Under the pieces are notes generated by a model. It did not search any database. It was not told where the DNA came from and saw nothing but the letters and a program-made list of their open reading frames with translations. A program made the position numbers and the translations under genes. This document shows positions 32,874 to 41,192 of a stretch of DNA of 41,619 nucleotides, piece by piece. Every line of letters starts with the position of its first letter. Position 1 is the stretch's first letter. Source of the stretch: Candidatus Methanophagales archaeon (GTDB taxonomy: Archaea > Halobacteriota > Syntropharchaeia > Alkanophagales > Methanospirareceae); the NCBI GenBank assembly GCA_003336485.1, contig QENH01000186.1, positions 1 to 41,619 of the forward strand. The letters are read 5' to 3'.

Positions 32874-33982
32874 AGACCTCCATACAACTTAGACACTTGC
32901 TCTGCTATCACAGCCCAATCATATTTCGCTTCTACAAGCGTCCTTCCTGCATCGCCCATACGCTTCACCTTTTCATCATCGGAAATTATCGTTATAATGG
33001 ACTCTGCTAAGCTATCAACATCTCTTGGTGGGAATAGTAGCCCATTATCCTTTGTTATGTTCTCCCTTACACCAGGGATGTCAGCGGCTATTACAGGAGT
33101 CCTGCATGCCATTGCTTCTAACAGCACAATACCGAAATTCTCGAGCCGTGTAAATGAAGGCAAAACGAAAACAGAAGCTTCTAAATAACTTTTGGCCAGC
33201 TCTTTAAAATTAACGTAGCCGCGGAACTCGACTTTATCTTCCAAAGCCAGTTTTCTTACTAGCGCACCCAAATTTTTTTGCTCTTCGCCCTCGCCCACGA
33301 TTACCAGTTTCGCTTCCGGGACCGCGTTCAAAACCGCCGGCATCGCTCTTATTAAATCGTCTATACCCTTTGGCAGAACGAGCCTGCCGACAAAGAGCAC
33401 AATTTTCGCTCTTTGTACATTTAAAGCTCTTATCGCAGCATCAAATTTACTTATATCTATCCCATTCGGGATGACATGGCATTTAAACAGGAACTCATGA
33501 AGAATCGGCGATGTCTCGGCATAGCTCTTACCGGTTACAATGATTGCGTCACAACATTCTAGCACTTTCAATGCGTAATGCTGCGCATAAAACTTTTCTA
33601 CATATTCGCCCAGCAACGTAGGAATCCTAATATTCCCTGCCCTTTTTGGTATTTTGACATCGAAATGATAGGTAATGACATGAGGTTTTTTGTTCGCATT
33701 ACAGATAGCTTTAGAAAAGAATGGCGGTGGACAGTGAGAGTGGAATATATCTGCGTCCATGTACTTTATTTTAGACAATCCGAAGATGAACGGCACATAA
33801 TGCGGAAAAATCTCCTTTGCCTTGAACATAATACATTCGTCATACTCATTCTTCGGAATGTCGGAAGTTAGAACCTGCAAGTCATTATCTCTCATCATTA
33901 ATGCCTTTGTCAGTTCCATAACGTGATTCTCCACACCGCCAATATGCGGTGGGTAGTAACAGGAAGCCTGGATTATCTTCAT
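32870..33982 (-). CDS. GT4-family glycosyltransferase
   Basis: 370-residue GT-B glycosyltransferase of family GT4. N-terminal YPPHIGGVENHVMELTKAL acceptor-side loop, IVLFVGRLVLPKGIDDLIRAM linker strand, VIVGEGEEQKNL, and the nucleotide-sugar motif E-x7-E in FTRLENFGIVLLEAMACRTPVI. It transfers a sugar from an NDP-sugar with retention of configuration, on the cytoplasmic side. It is the last of three genes (mutase-like flavoprotein, GT2, GT4) on the minus strand, eight bases behind GT2, so it likely builds the same surface glycan. Substrates cannot be read from sequence. Confidence 0.92.
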   Translation of the reverse strand: MKIIQASCYYPPHIGGVENHVMELTKALMMRDNDLQVLTSDIPKNEYDECIMFKAKEIFPHYVPFIFGLSKIKYMDADIFHSHCPPPFFSKAICNANKKPHVITYHFDVKIPKRAGNIRIPTLLGEYVEKFYAQHYALKVLECCDAIIVTGKSYAETSPILHEFLFKCHVIPNGIDISKFDAAIRALNVQRAKIVLFVGRLVLPKGIDDLIRAMPAVLNAVPEAKLVIVGEGEEQKNLGALVRKLALEDKVEFRGYVNFKELAKSYLEASVFVLPSFTRLENFGIVLLEAMACRTPVIAADIPGVRENITKDNGLLFPPRDVDSLAESIITIISDDEKVKRMGDAGRTLVEAKYDWAVIAEQVSKLYGGL

Positions 33983-33990
33983 GGTTACGA

Positions 33991-34704
33991 TTATTTATAT
34001 GTTTGCTGCATGTAATTTACCTTTGGACGCTTGCCCCTTTTTGCTGACACTACATTTAGTATCCAGATATATAAAGCTCGCATGATGCCGAACTTCTCCA
34101 TGCGCCGCATAGAGAACCATACATAAAGATATGGATCATAGAATATCCTGCCCTTGCGTTTTAGCTTCAGTGCGATCCCATAATCATCGCCTGCTGGCAT
34201 ATCCGAATATCCACCCACCTGCAAGAATGCGCGTCTTCTGAATGCTGTATTTGACCCGATCGTGAAATAGAATACCTTTAGGATCTCGAACACATGCATG
34301 AGCTGATTAAACATCCCGATGAAGAACCGGTATTTGAATTTCTCTTCTATAGGTTTTATCGGTCCGTAAGCAACGACAACACCGTCACGTGCGAGATTTG
34401 CACATATACGCGCAAGCCAATCTTCCGGCAGAATTATATCCGCATCGGTAGTCGCGATAAGTTCCGCACTCGCCACATCCACACCATCGTTTCTCGCACC
34501 GCCAACACCTTTGCTCTTCTGTTGCATGACTATATCGGCATATTCCTGTGCTAGTTCTACTGTTTTGTCTGCGCTCCCGCCGTCTACGACTATGAGCTCA
34601 AATTCAGTGCGAGGTAAGGTTTGATTTACAAGGCTCTTCAAGCATCGTTCTACATATCGCTCTTCATTATACGTGGGGATGACGACCGAGATTCTCTTGT
34701 TCAT
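33991..34704 (-). CDS. GT2-family glycosyltransferase
   Basis: 237 residues from the ATG at 34704. The ATG overlaps the stop of the flavoprotein gene (TAATG), which fixes this start over the longer frame beginning at 34749. GT-A fold: ISVVIPTYNEERYVERCLKS at the N-terminus, ELIVVDGGSADKTVELA, GVGGARNDGVDVA, and the metal-binding DADIILPEDW. The C-terminal part (GGYSDMPAGDDYGIALKLKR) carries the base-like ED/DD motif. No membrane helix long enough for a polyprenyl-linked synthase is present, only an amphipathic end. It acts in the cytoplasm on a surface glycan or glycolipid. Confidence 0.9.
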   Translation of the reverse strand: MNKRISVVIPTYNEERYVERCLKSLVNQTLPRTEFELIVVDGGSADKTVELAQEYADIVMQQKSKGVGGARNDGVDVASAELIATTDADIILPEDWLARICANLARDGVVVAYGPIKPIEEKFKYRFFIGMFNQLMHVFEILKVFYFTIGSNTAFRRRAFLQVGGYSDMPAGDDYGIALKLKRKGRIFYDPYLYVWFSMRRMEKFGIMRALYIWILNVVSAKRGKRPKVNYMQQTYK

Positions 34705-35993
34705 TATTTTTTCAGTTCCTTTGTAAAATCCAGTGCATTTCTTATACATGCATCCATATTGAGATATTTGAATTCCGCAAACCGCCCTACAGGGTAAATC
34801 CCAATGTGGTGTAAAAAGCTCATTATCACCCCTATATTCTTCTTATAACTCAGATCATATATGACATATGCAAACTCCGTCCGCTCCGCTTTGCTGTAAC
34901 ATATGGTATCCTTATCGATAATACCTTTTTTATCCAGTTCTTCTATCGTGCGAGTTATTATCTCTTTGTCCGACAATTTAGCCATGGAATCACCGTTATT
35001 ATAGGTTATCTCAGCGAGAACAGCGCTCTTTCCTTCTGGTGCTACGTCGTCACTGTAATTCGATGGGAAAGCGACTCTATGGGCGAGACAATCACCATCA
35101 GGTATATACAACCATGAGAAATCGTTTAGATCGTTCACGTTGAGCCCGAGCATAACAGTAATAAGGGAATTGTATTTCAATTCGTGCAGTGCAGTGTAAA
35201 TAGCAGGTGGAACATCTGCAATTGCGTGAATAAGATCAAAAATCGGTTGCGTTGCTATAATTTGCTCATATCGCCTTTGTTCTATACCATTAGATACGAC
35301 CCAGAGGTTTTTATCGCGAAAAATTGATTTTACATCGAATTGTTTTGTTAGTTTAGCCCGCGATTCAAGCTCTAAACGTGAGATTAGAGCGTTTATACCG
35401 CCTTCTTTTGGATAATAGAATTCCAATTGGTGCTTGTAGCCCTCTGTCACGATACCAAGAGAAGACTTAATTATATCTTCTACGGGCGGTCTCGGCACCC
35501 TACCATCAACCCAAAAAGTGCCCATCGCTGATGTGTCATAATTCCAGATCTTCTCATTGTATGGTACCAAATATTTCTCGGCCATACCTTTTCCAAAAGT
35601 GAGGTAGAGCCACTCGTTAAAATTCCCGGGTTTATCATTAACGTTAGTTAATGTTTCGATGAAGCCCATGAGACACTCGAAATTATCCGTTAACGGTAAG
35701 TCGGATAGCCCATTTTCAAATGGATATTTTACATAAATGCCGTTATACATTATTTTCGTGTTCCGCCGGCGTTTCACGATGTTAACACCTAGCTTTTCGA
35801 GCATGAAGTCCAATACCTCTTTGTCTTTCGAGAATATAATATGCGAGCCACAGCAGTCGAAGGTGAAGCCTTCTTCTGCTATTGACCGACATAACCCGCC
35901 ACACTCGCTATCCTTTTCTAATATTTCGCAATCTGCTATTAGACTGCCGAGTGTTAATCCTGTTAGTCCCGCACCTATGATCCCTATGGTCAT
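34704..35993 (-). CDS. UDP-galactopyranose-mutase-like / amine-oxidase-type flavoprotein
   Basis: 429 residues. FAD Rossmann start IGIIGAGLTGLTLG, acidic end of strand 2 (EILEKDSECGGLCRS), GFTFDCCGSHIIF, the mid-section YLVPYNEKIWNYDTSAMGTFW and YYPKEGGINALISRL, and the C-terminal FAD motif (FAEFKYLNMDACIRNAL). The YNEKIW region and GGLCRS resemble UDP-galactopyranose mutases and related sugar-nucleotide flavoenzymes more than protoporphyrinogen oxidase. As the first gene of a unit with GT2 and GT4, a role in making a furanose or modified sugar donor is reasonable, but the substrate is inferred. ATG at 35993 begins MTIGIIGAG, leaving no room for a longer N-terminus. Confidence 0.85.
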   Translation of the reverse strand: MTIGIIGAGLTGLTLGSLIADCEILEKDSECGGLCRSIAEEGFTFDCCGSHIIFSKDKEVLDFMLEKLGVNIVKRRRNTKIMYNGIYVKYPFENGLSDLPLTDNFECLMGFIETLTNVNDKPGNFNEWLYLTFGKGMAEKYLVPYNEKIWNYDTSAMGTFWVDGRVPRPPVEDIIKSSLGIVTEGYKHQLEFYYPKEGGINALISRLELESRAKLTKQFDVKSIFRDKNLWVVSNGIEQRRYEQIIATQPIFDLIHAIADVPPAIYTALHELKYNSLITVMLGLNVNDLNDFSWLYIPDGDCLAHRVAFPSNYSDDVAPEGKSAVLAEITYNNGDSMAKLSDKEIITRTIEELDKKGIIDKDTICYSKAERTEFAYVIYDLSYKKNIGVIMSFLHHIGIYPVGRFAEFKYLNMDACIRNALDFTKELKK

Positions 35994-36191
35994 CTAGTAA
36001 ACATTAAATAGCCTGTTGTTTTTATAATGTTTCAAATTTTTATGTGAACACATACGCATTTTTGCACTGATTTAAGAACATACCCCCAAATATAGGGCTG
36101 TGGTAATATCTACTTTTATAGGTTCCTATTGTTAGCAACTTATATAAAAAAGCCCATACCCTTTATATAATAGAGTATCATTCAGAAATCC

Positions 36192-36425
36192 CTAAAATAG
36201 ACTTAAAAGAATGACAATGACAGCTCCGATAACGCCTCCGATCGCACATATCAGGATGTTAAGCCATGAGTATGCGATTTCCAATCCAAAGAGTGTATTT
36301 GCAGCAAAAAGAATGATCAAGCCAAGGATCGAGTTAACTATGAGATATTTAGCCGCCTTGAACAGGTAGAACGCCACGATTACCATTACAATTACCGCAA
36401 AAAGTATGAACAGTTCCGCCAGCAT
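36192..36425 (-). CDS. BofA-like small membrane protein
   Basis: 77 residues from the ATG at 36425. A TTG one codon earlier is possible, but GGAGGTGAT lies at proper spacing for the ATG. Two or three hydrophobic helices: ELFILFAVIVMVIVAFYLFK, then AAKYLIVNSILGLIILFAAN and WLNILICAIGGVIGAVIVILL. The core KYLIVNSILGLIILFAAN is the hallmark of the sigma-K processing inhibitor BofA family (PF07441). Archaea lack sigma-K, and the archaeal members have no known function; a membrane-protein regulatory or packing role is possible. The gene is isolated. Confidence 0.82.
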   Translation of the reverse strand: MLAELFILFAVIVMVIVAFYLFKAAKYLIVNSILGLIILFAANTLFGLEIAYSWLNILICAIGGVIGAVIVILLSLF

Positions 36426-36531
36426 CAAATATCACCTCCACCTAACCTTCTTGCGATCTTCATATCTTTCTTATTTCAGATAGTTTCTTTATATATATAA
36501 AGGATGAGGCTACATAAGGCTACGTCATCAA

Positions 36532-36801
36532 ATGGAAAATTTTAATACTTATCAACACATATTATTTGATGGCTTTTCGTATGCTTCCAGAACTATTGGT
36601 CATCCATTTATGGATAAAATTTATAAATCCGCTCAAAGAATCAATCGTCAGATAAAATCAGCATGCAGAAAGAATCAATCGTGCAAACTACTCAGTAATT
36701 TCCTTCAAGATGCTTTGTGTGAAAGACAAATGGCTTCTAGGATATCCGTCGTCTCCCCCATCTTCGTGACAAAGCTATTTATGCTTTTCAAGGAATTTTA
36801 A
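36532..36801 (+). CDS. Doubtful 89-codon frame, possibly a gene remnant
   Basis: The frame begins MENFNTYQHILFDGFSYASR and ends TKLFMLFKEF. I recognise no domain. The first 35 residues look protein-like; the rest is basic and irregular. In the following 150 bases a different frame reads VCAQSFDSLKKLSTDPEKAF, again protein-like, cut off from it by stops. The whole stretch 36.53-36.96 kb may be a decayed gene. No promoter or Shine-Dalgarno stands out in front of the ATG. Confidence 0.25.
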   Translation: MENFNTYQHILFDGFSYASRTIGHPFMDKIYKSAQRINRQIKSACRKNQSCKLLSNFLQDALCERQMASRISVVSPIFVTKLFMLFKEF

Positions 36802-36968
36802 ACTGTTTTCTCGCGTTTTGAAGCGACATAAACGCACAAATAGCAAAAAATTAATCATTCTGGAAGCTGAATATTTGTAGCCTTCGTATGCGCTCAATCC
36901 TTCGATTCCCTCAAGAAACTTTCGACAGATCCTGAAAAAGCTTTCCGATTTATTTCATTCACCCGTTA
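36802..36968. other. Gap with a protein-like fragment but no intact gene
   Basis: Apart from the short fragment near 36885-36962 mentioned for the preceding frame, I see no gene, RNA or repeat here. Confidence 0.4.
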
Positions 36969-36977
36969 TTTATATAC
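36969..36977 (+). promoter_or_regulatory. TATA box of the DUF2124 gene
   Basis: TTTATATAC ends 22 bases before the ATG at 37000, the distance expected for a leaderless archaeal transcript. No Shine-Dalgarno lies between, consistent with that reading. Confidence 0.55.
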
Positions 36978-36999
36978 AGAGATAATAGTATCTACTAAC

Positions 37000-37491
37000 A
37001 TGTTGCAATTAAAGGATAAGCGCAAAGGCGTAGAAGGTTTATCTCGCCCATTCAAGGAATTGCTCATGGAATACAAGCTGAAAGATGGGGCGCAGATTGT
37101 CTATTATGGGCGTCCCGCACTATGTGTCCCATATATTATGGTGAAGAGTTATGAGATACGGAAGTTACAGATACAGCAGGTTTTCGTACCGCTACTCGAT
37201 GAATCAAAGGCGAAAGTGATCAAGTTTGTTCCCGATGTAGGGATGCAGGTCTCAGAAGAGACGACAGAAGTACATCCGCAGGTAGTCGTACTCATGGGCG
37301 GTCTTACAATGCCAGACGCCAATATATCGGCGAAGATGGCTTTGGATCATGTTTCCAAGTACGAGCCAAAGATAGTCGGGGCATGCTATATGAGCGAACT
37401 ATTCGAAGCGAAATGGCCAGACGTTATCCCGTTTGACCTTTTGGTTGATGGTATCATTGACCCTGTCTATGTCTGGAGAAAAGCCGACTGA
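37000..37491 (+). CDS. DUF2124 protein
   Basis: 163-residue cytoplasmic protein of the DUF2124 family, found mainly in methanogenic and related archaea. Recognisable parts: GVEGLSRPFKELLM at the start, the GAQIVYYGRPALCVPYIMV strand-loop, FVPLLDES, and the family hallmark VVVLMGGLTMPDANIS. An alpha/beta fold with a conserved glycine-rich turn is likely, but the function is unknown. The start ATG follows a TATA box with no leader. Its end is ten bases from the end of the convergent aroC. Confidence 0.85.
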   Translation: MLQLKDKRKGVEGLSRPFKELLMEYKLKDGAQIVYYGRPALCVPYIMVKSYEIRKLQIQQVFVPLLDESKAKVIKFVPDVGMQVSEETTEVHPQVVVLMGGLTMPDANISAKMALDHVSKYEPKIVGACYMSELFEAKWPDVIPFDLLVDGIIDPVYVWRKAD

Positions 37492-37500
37492 TATGAATTC

Positions 37501-38580
37501 TTAGATGTGCTTCTTATAAATTAGCATCAAGTCCACCAGCACCAGAGCAACCATCGCTTCTGCTACGGGCACTATCCGTGGACATATACATGTGTCATGC
37601 CTGCCCGAAATGGATATTTCCAGCTCTTGCAGTTCCGCTATATTGACACTTCTTTGCGATTTCGAGATAGAAGGCGTAGGTTTCACGGCTATTTTACATT
37701 TTATTTGCTCGCCAGTAGAGATGCCACCTAAAATACCGCCTGCGTAGTTCGTTCTTGTTCTTACAGTTCCGTCATCCAGATAATATTCATCGTTCATCTC
37801 GCTCCCCATCATCCTTGCAGCATCGAATCCTGCGCCTACTTCCACGCCTTTCACAGCGCCGATAGACATCAAAGCCTTCGCAAGCTCGGCATCCAGTTTA
37901 TCGAAGACCGGCTCGCCCAAACCAGCGGGAACGCCAAGTGCAATTACTTCTACCATGCCGCCCACACTATCGCCTTCTGCTTTCACGTCCTTTATTCGCG
38001 CTTCCATTCTGCTCGCGGCTTCTAGATCTGCACACCTAACTGCATTTAGCTCGGTATTCTTCTTTATTTCCGCGATTCGCATTTCCCTCGCCCGTATACC
38101 GCCCACTTCCAGCACATGTCCGATAATTTGTATACGCTGCAAAGCCAGGATTTTCTTTGCTATTGCTCCCGCTGCGACTCGCGCTGCCGTCTCGCGTCCG
38201 GAAGCTCTTCCACCACCCCTGTAGTCCCTTAGGCCATACTTCATCAGATATGATAAATCCGCTTGACCAGGTCTTGCAATATCTTTTAGAGGTTCATAAG
38301 GACTCGAATCGGCATCCTTATTCCAGATTAGCATAGAGATAGGGGTGCCCAGTGTTTTCCCATCGAACACGCCCGACAATATTTTCACCACATCCGCTTC
38401 CTTTCTACCTGTGGTTATCGCACTAACGCCCGGTTTCCGCCTATCCAGTTCGTACTGGATCTCTGCTTCTGACAGCTCAAGCTCTGACGGGCAGCCATCC
38501 ACAACCACGCCTATCGCTTCCCCATGTGACTCGCCCCAGGTAGTCACCCCAAATATCTTTCCAAATGAATTTCCGGACAT
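37501..38580 (-). CDS. aroC: Chorismate synthase
   Basis: 359 residues from ATG at 38580 ([20 protein letters not shown], the standard start); a TTG three codons earlier is ignored. Signatures: [10 protein letters not shown], the FMN-binding [25 protein letters not shown], and [18 protein letters not shown]. It removes phosphate from 5-enolpyruvylshikimate-3-phosphate to give chorismate, with reduced FMN, for aromatic amino acids and cofactors. Cytoplasmic, tetrameric in known cases. It is divergent from the small GYD-like gene with an A/T-rich shared promoter, and converges with DUF2124. No other shikimate-pathway gene is in view. Confidence 0.94.
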   Translation of the reverse strand: MSGNSFGKIFGVTTWGESHGEAIGVVVDGCPSELELSEAEIQYELDRRKPGVSAITTGRKEADVVKILSGVFDGKTLGTPISMLIWNKDADSSPYEPLKDIARPGQADLSYLMKYGLRDYRGGGRASGRETAARVAAGAIAKKILALQRIQIIGHVLEVGGIRAREMRIAEIKKNTELNAVRCADLEAASRMEARIKDVKAEGDSVGGMVEVIALGVPAGLGEPVFDKLDAELAKALMSIGAVKGVEVGAGFDAARMMGSEMNDEYYLDDGTVRTRTNYAGGILGGISTGEQIKCKIAVKPTPSISKSQRSVNIAELQELEISISGRHDTCICPRIVPVAEAMVALVLVDLMLIYKKHI

Positions 38581-38609
38581 AACAACCAAAGAGTTATAGG
38601 AGCTCTAAG

Positions 38610-38628
38610 AATATAAATTTTATATAGG
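38610..38628. promoter_or_regulatory. Shared divergent TATA region of aroC and the GYD-like gene
   Basis: The sequence AATATAAATTTTATATAGG is nearly palindromic, so it can serve as a TATA box in both directions. It lies about 30 bases from the aroC ATG (38580) and about 17 or 38 bases from the two possible starts of the other gene (38645 and 38666). Confidence 0.5.
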
Positions 38629-38665
38629 TAAAACATAGTGACAAATGGAGGTGAAAGCGAAAAAG

Positions 38666-38905
38666 ATGTTATTCATGACATGCGTAAATGTCAATCCGGG
38701 TATGGTAGGAGAGGCAAGGAAGTTCGGGGACGAGGTACTTAAGAATCCACCAAAAGGTGTCAAGTACCTGAAAGTTTATCACACGCTGGGCCGGTATGAT
38801 GCGATATGGATTTATGAGGCTGAAGACCCGCAAGTGATTATGGATTTCTTGCATCAGACTAGGAATGTCGCAACAACCGAAACCTGGGTTGCATTTGAAA
38901 GATAG
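38666..38905 (+). CDS. GYD-domain-like / dimeric alpha-beta barrel protein
   Basis: 79 residues if started at the ATG at 38666. A longer start at 38645 (86 residues) is open, but GGAGGTGA (38647-38654) overlaps it and sits 11 bases before the 38666 ATG, the same arrangement as at the surface-protein gene. The protein is a small ferredoxin-like alpha/beta domain: MLFMTCVNVNPGMVGEARKF, then KVYHTLGRYDAIWIYEAED with the GRYD turn typical of GYD and Lrp ligand-binding (RAM) domains. Such stand-alone domains form dimers or larger barrels; function is unknown. A strong terminator follows. Confidence 0.75.
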   Translation: MLFMTCVNVNPGMVGEARKFGDEVLKNPPKGVKYLKVYHTLGRYDAIWIYEAEDPQVIMDFLHQTRNVATTETWVAFER

Positions 38906-38920
38906 AGCTAATGTAATTTT

Positions 38921-38955
38921 AAAGGGGGGTTAATCACAACCCCTTTTTATTTTTG
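38921..38955 (+). terminator. Hairpin and T-tract terminator after the GYD-like gene
   Basis: GGGGTT (38926-38931) pairs with AACCCC (38938-38943) around a six-base loop, extended by A/T pairs on the outside, followed by TTTTTATTTTT. It lies 20 bases after the stop and also faces the end of the convergent purM, so it may end both transcripts. Confidence 0.7.
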
Positions 38956-38988
38956 TGACCGCACATAATCCTAAATCGCAAACAATAT

Positions 38989-40074
38989 CTATTTATAGAA
39001 TTGACCTTTTTGGCCACATAATTTCGCTGGTTTTATTATTACTTTCTTATCAGGGTCTTTAACAACATAGCCGAGTCTAAAAGCATCCACTTTATGCCTG
39101 CCCGCGATTTCAATAGCTGTTTCTGCTTCTTGCTCCGGTAATATTACGCAAAAGCCTATTCCCATGTTATATACTCTAAACATCTCTTCATCAGTGACAT
39201 TGCCATGTTTCTGTAGTAGTGTAAAAATAGGCGGTGCTTCTGGCAGATAATCTATTACAAAACCCACCTCTGATTTGACCCTGGTTAGATTTAAGAACCC
39301 GTCACCCGTGATATGCATTAATGCCTTTATATCCAAATTAGACTTTAGCATTTCCATGATCTCCGGGACATAGATATGCGTTGGCGCCAACAGTTCCGCT
39401 CCGATTGTCTTTTCTAAGACCTCAAAATACTCATCAATAGCTCCTGTTTTCAAAAAGATATGACGGGCTAAGCTCAAGCCATTACTATGGATACCATTAC
39501 TACTTAGACCCACGATCGCATCATTCTCCTGGATATTCGCACCTACGATTACTTTATCAAGAGAAACAGTGCCAATCGCTGTGCCTACCAGATCAAACTC
39601 GCGATTCTTTCGCACGCCCTTTACCATATCCTTTACAATCGCTAGTTCACCACCCGAAATGGTTATATTTGCTAGTTCCGCACCCTTGAGAAGCCCTTTT
39701 CCTAGTTCTTCTAGTAATTCCGGGTCCGGTTCACAAAGGGCGATATAATCAACCAGTGAGATAGGTTCTGCGCCCACACAGAGAATATCATTAACATTCA
39801 TCGCAATGCAGTCTATTCCGACGGTATCATATTTATCCATCATTTGTGCTATGAGTATTTTCGTGCCCACACCATCTGTTGAGACTGCTAAACCTGACCC
39901 CTGTCCAAGATCAATCACATTCGCAAAATACCCTATGCCTAGCTTCACTGAGCCTATATCCGTTCTAAAGGTAAGGCTTCGACCCACATGAGCGAGTAGC
40001 CGGTTTAATCCAATGTCTACTTTTGCTGTGTCAACTCCCGCTTTTGTATATGTAACACTCTCTTGCACTTTCAT
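38989..40074 (-). CDS. purM: Phosphoribosylformylglycinamidine cyclo-ligase (AIR synthetase)
   Basis: 361-residue cytoplasmic PurM. Signatures: TYTKAGVDTAKVD at the N-terminus, GSGLAVSTDGVGTKILIAQ, GIDCIAMNVNDILCVGAEPI, TISGGELAIVKDMV, GLSSNGIHSNGLSLAR and LMHITGDGFLNLTRV. It closes FGAM to AIR with ATP in purine synthesis. AIR is on the route of PurE, encoded at 20.3 kb, but the genes are not linked. The ATG at 40074 lies 89 bases from the divergent MetE-type gene. Length is normal. Confidence 0.94.
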   Translation of the reverse strand: MKVQESVTYTKAGVDTAKVDIGLNRLLAHVGRSLTFRTDIGSVKLGIGYFANVIDLGQGSGLAVSTDGVGTKILIAQMMDKYDTVGIDCIAMNVNDILCVGAEPISLVDYIALCEPDPELLEELGKGLLKGAELANITISGGELAIVKDMVKGVRKNREFDLVGTAIGTVSLDKVIVGANIQENDAIVGLSSNGIHSNGLSLARHIFLKTGAIDEYFEVLEKTIGAELLAPTHIYVPEIMEMLKSNLDIKALMHITGDGFLNLTRVKSEVGFVIDYLPEAPPIFTLLQKHGNVTDEEMFRVYNMGIGFCVILPEQEAETAIEIAGRHKVDAFRLGYVVKDPDKKVIIKPAKLCGQKGQFYK

Positions 40075-40163
40075 TCTTTACTAATCTAACTAATGCAAAG
40101 ATAAAGATTATAAAGATAAATACTTAGTATGCATAAGGATCATAGAGTAGAAATGACGAAGAA

Positions 40164-41192
40164 ATGAAAAGGGCTTTATTTGACGATATTGGTAGTTATC
40201 CACTACCAGAAGGAAGAACGAAAGAATGGATGAAATCCGCCTTTGCTAATCCGGAACCTCATAAAGAGGAGCTCTACGAGATAATAATAGGGTCTATGTG
40301 GCAGAAGATAAACGCAGGAGTAGAAGTACCAAATTATCCGCAGTTTCAGAACATGATTACTCAGTTTAGCGAGCAGATCATGGACGATGGAAGAACAGAA
40401 GCGCCACTACTAATAAAAGAAGAAGAGGCGAAGATTATCGAAATGGATGCCTTAGCCGAACTGGCAGAGGAGTACAAGGAGAAGACCGGTAAAAAGTTAA
40501 AGGTCCGAATTTGTGTCACCGGTCCGATAGAGCTATATTATAACCTATTCACGCCACCGGTGTATATGGACATGTTATCGCCCCTCGCGAAATCAGTAGG
40601 CCGATTCATAAAACATGCGGTAGAAGGAGCGCGAAATTACGACGTTGTTTGTGTATCCATAGACGAGCCAAGCATGGGTTTAGATCCGCGTATAGAAGAG
40701 GACGGCATAATTACCGCACTTGAACTCGCTTCGGAATATGCTTTCCGATCGGGCATTGATACACAAATACACCTCCACTCGCCTATTTTTTATGAGACCG
40801 TGTGCCAGGTAGAAGGTATAAATGTGATAGGGATGGAATCAGCAGCTAATCCGTCTCTTCTAGCGCTTATTGATAAAGAGCAACTAGAGAAATACGATAA
40901 ATTCCTGCGTATTGGTGTTTCAAGAACAGATATCCTCAGCATTGCTGCGGAATATGATGAAATACACCATACAAATGCATTCAAGGATAAGGGCGTTTTG
41001 GAGACCATAGTTAACGAATATAACAGCCCGGACAAAGTGAAGACGCGGCTGGAGAAAGTTTTTGCCATCTTTGGTGACCGAATAAGATATGTAGGTCCGG
41101 ACTGTGGCTTGGGTCCTTTCCCCAATCAGGAACTGGCATATTTGGTCTTGAAGAACACCGCGGCTGGGATAAAAGCGTTTTATAGCAGTTAA
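40164..41192 (+). CDS. MetE-type core methionine synthase (catalytic domain only)
   Basis: 342-residue protein corresponding to the C-terminal catalytic barrel of cobalamin-independent methionine synthase, without the N-terminal domain, as in archaeal core enzymes (Mes types). Landmarks: FDDIGSYPLPEG at the start, VCVSIDEPSMGLDP, the zinc-ligand region IHLHSPIFYETVC, IGMESA, and RYVGPDCGLGPFPN with the final cysteine ligand. It methylates homocysteine; in methanogens the methyl donor for such enzymes is thought to be a corrinoid protein rather than folate. The C-terminus LKNTAAGIKAFYSS is complete, and its stop overlaps that of the convergent archaeosortase gene by four bases. Confidence 0.88.
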   Translation: MKRALFDDIGSYPLPEGRTKEWMKSAFANPEPHKEELYEIIIGSMWQKINAGVEVPNYPQFQNMITQFSEQIMDDGRTEAPLLIKEEEAKIIEMDALAELAEEYKEKTGKKLKVRICVTGPIELYYNLFTPPVYMDMLSPLAKSVGRFIKHAVEGARNYDVVCVSIDEPSMGLDPRIEEDGIITALELASEYAFRSGIDTQIHLHSPIFYETVCQVEGINVIGMESAANPSLLALIDKEQLEKYDKFLRIGVSRTDILSIAAEYDEIHHTNAFKDKGVLETIVNEYNSPDKVKTRLEKVFAIFGDRIRYVGPDCGLGPFPNQELAYLVLKNTAAGIKAFYSS

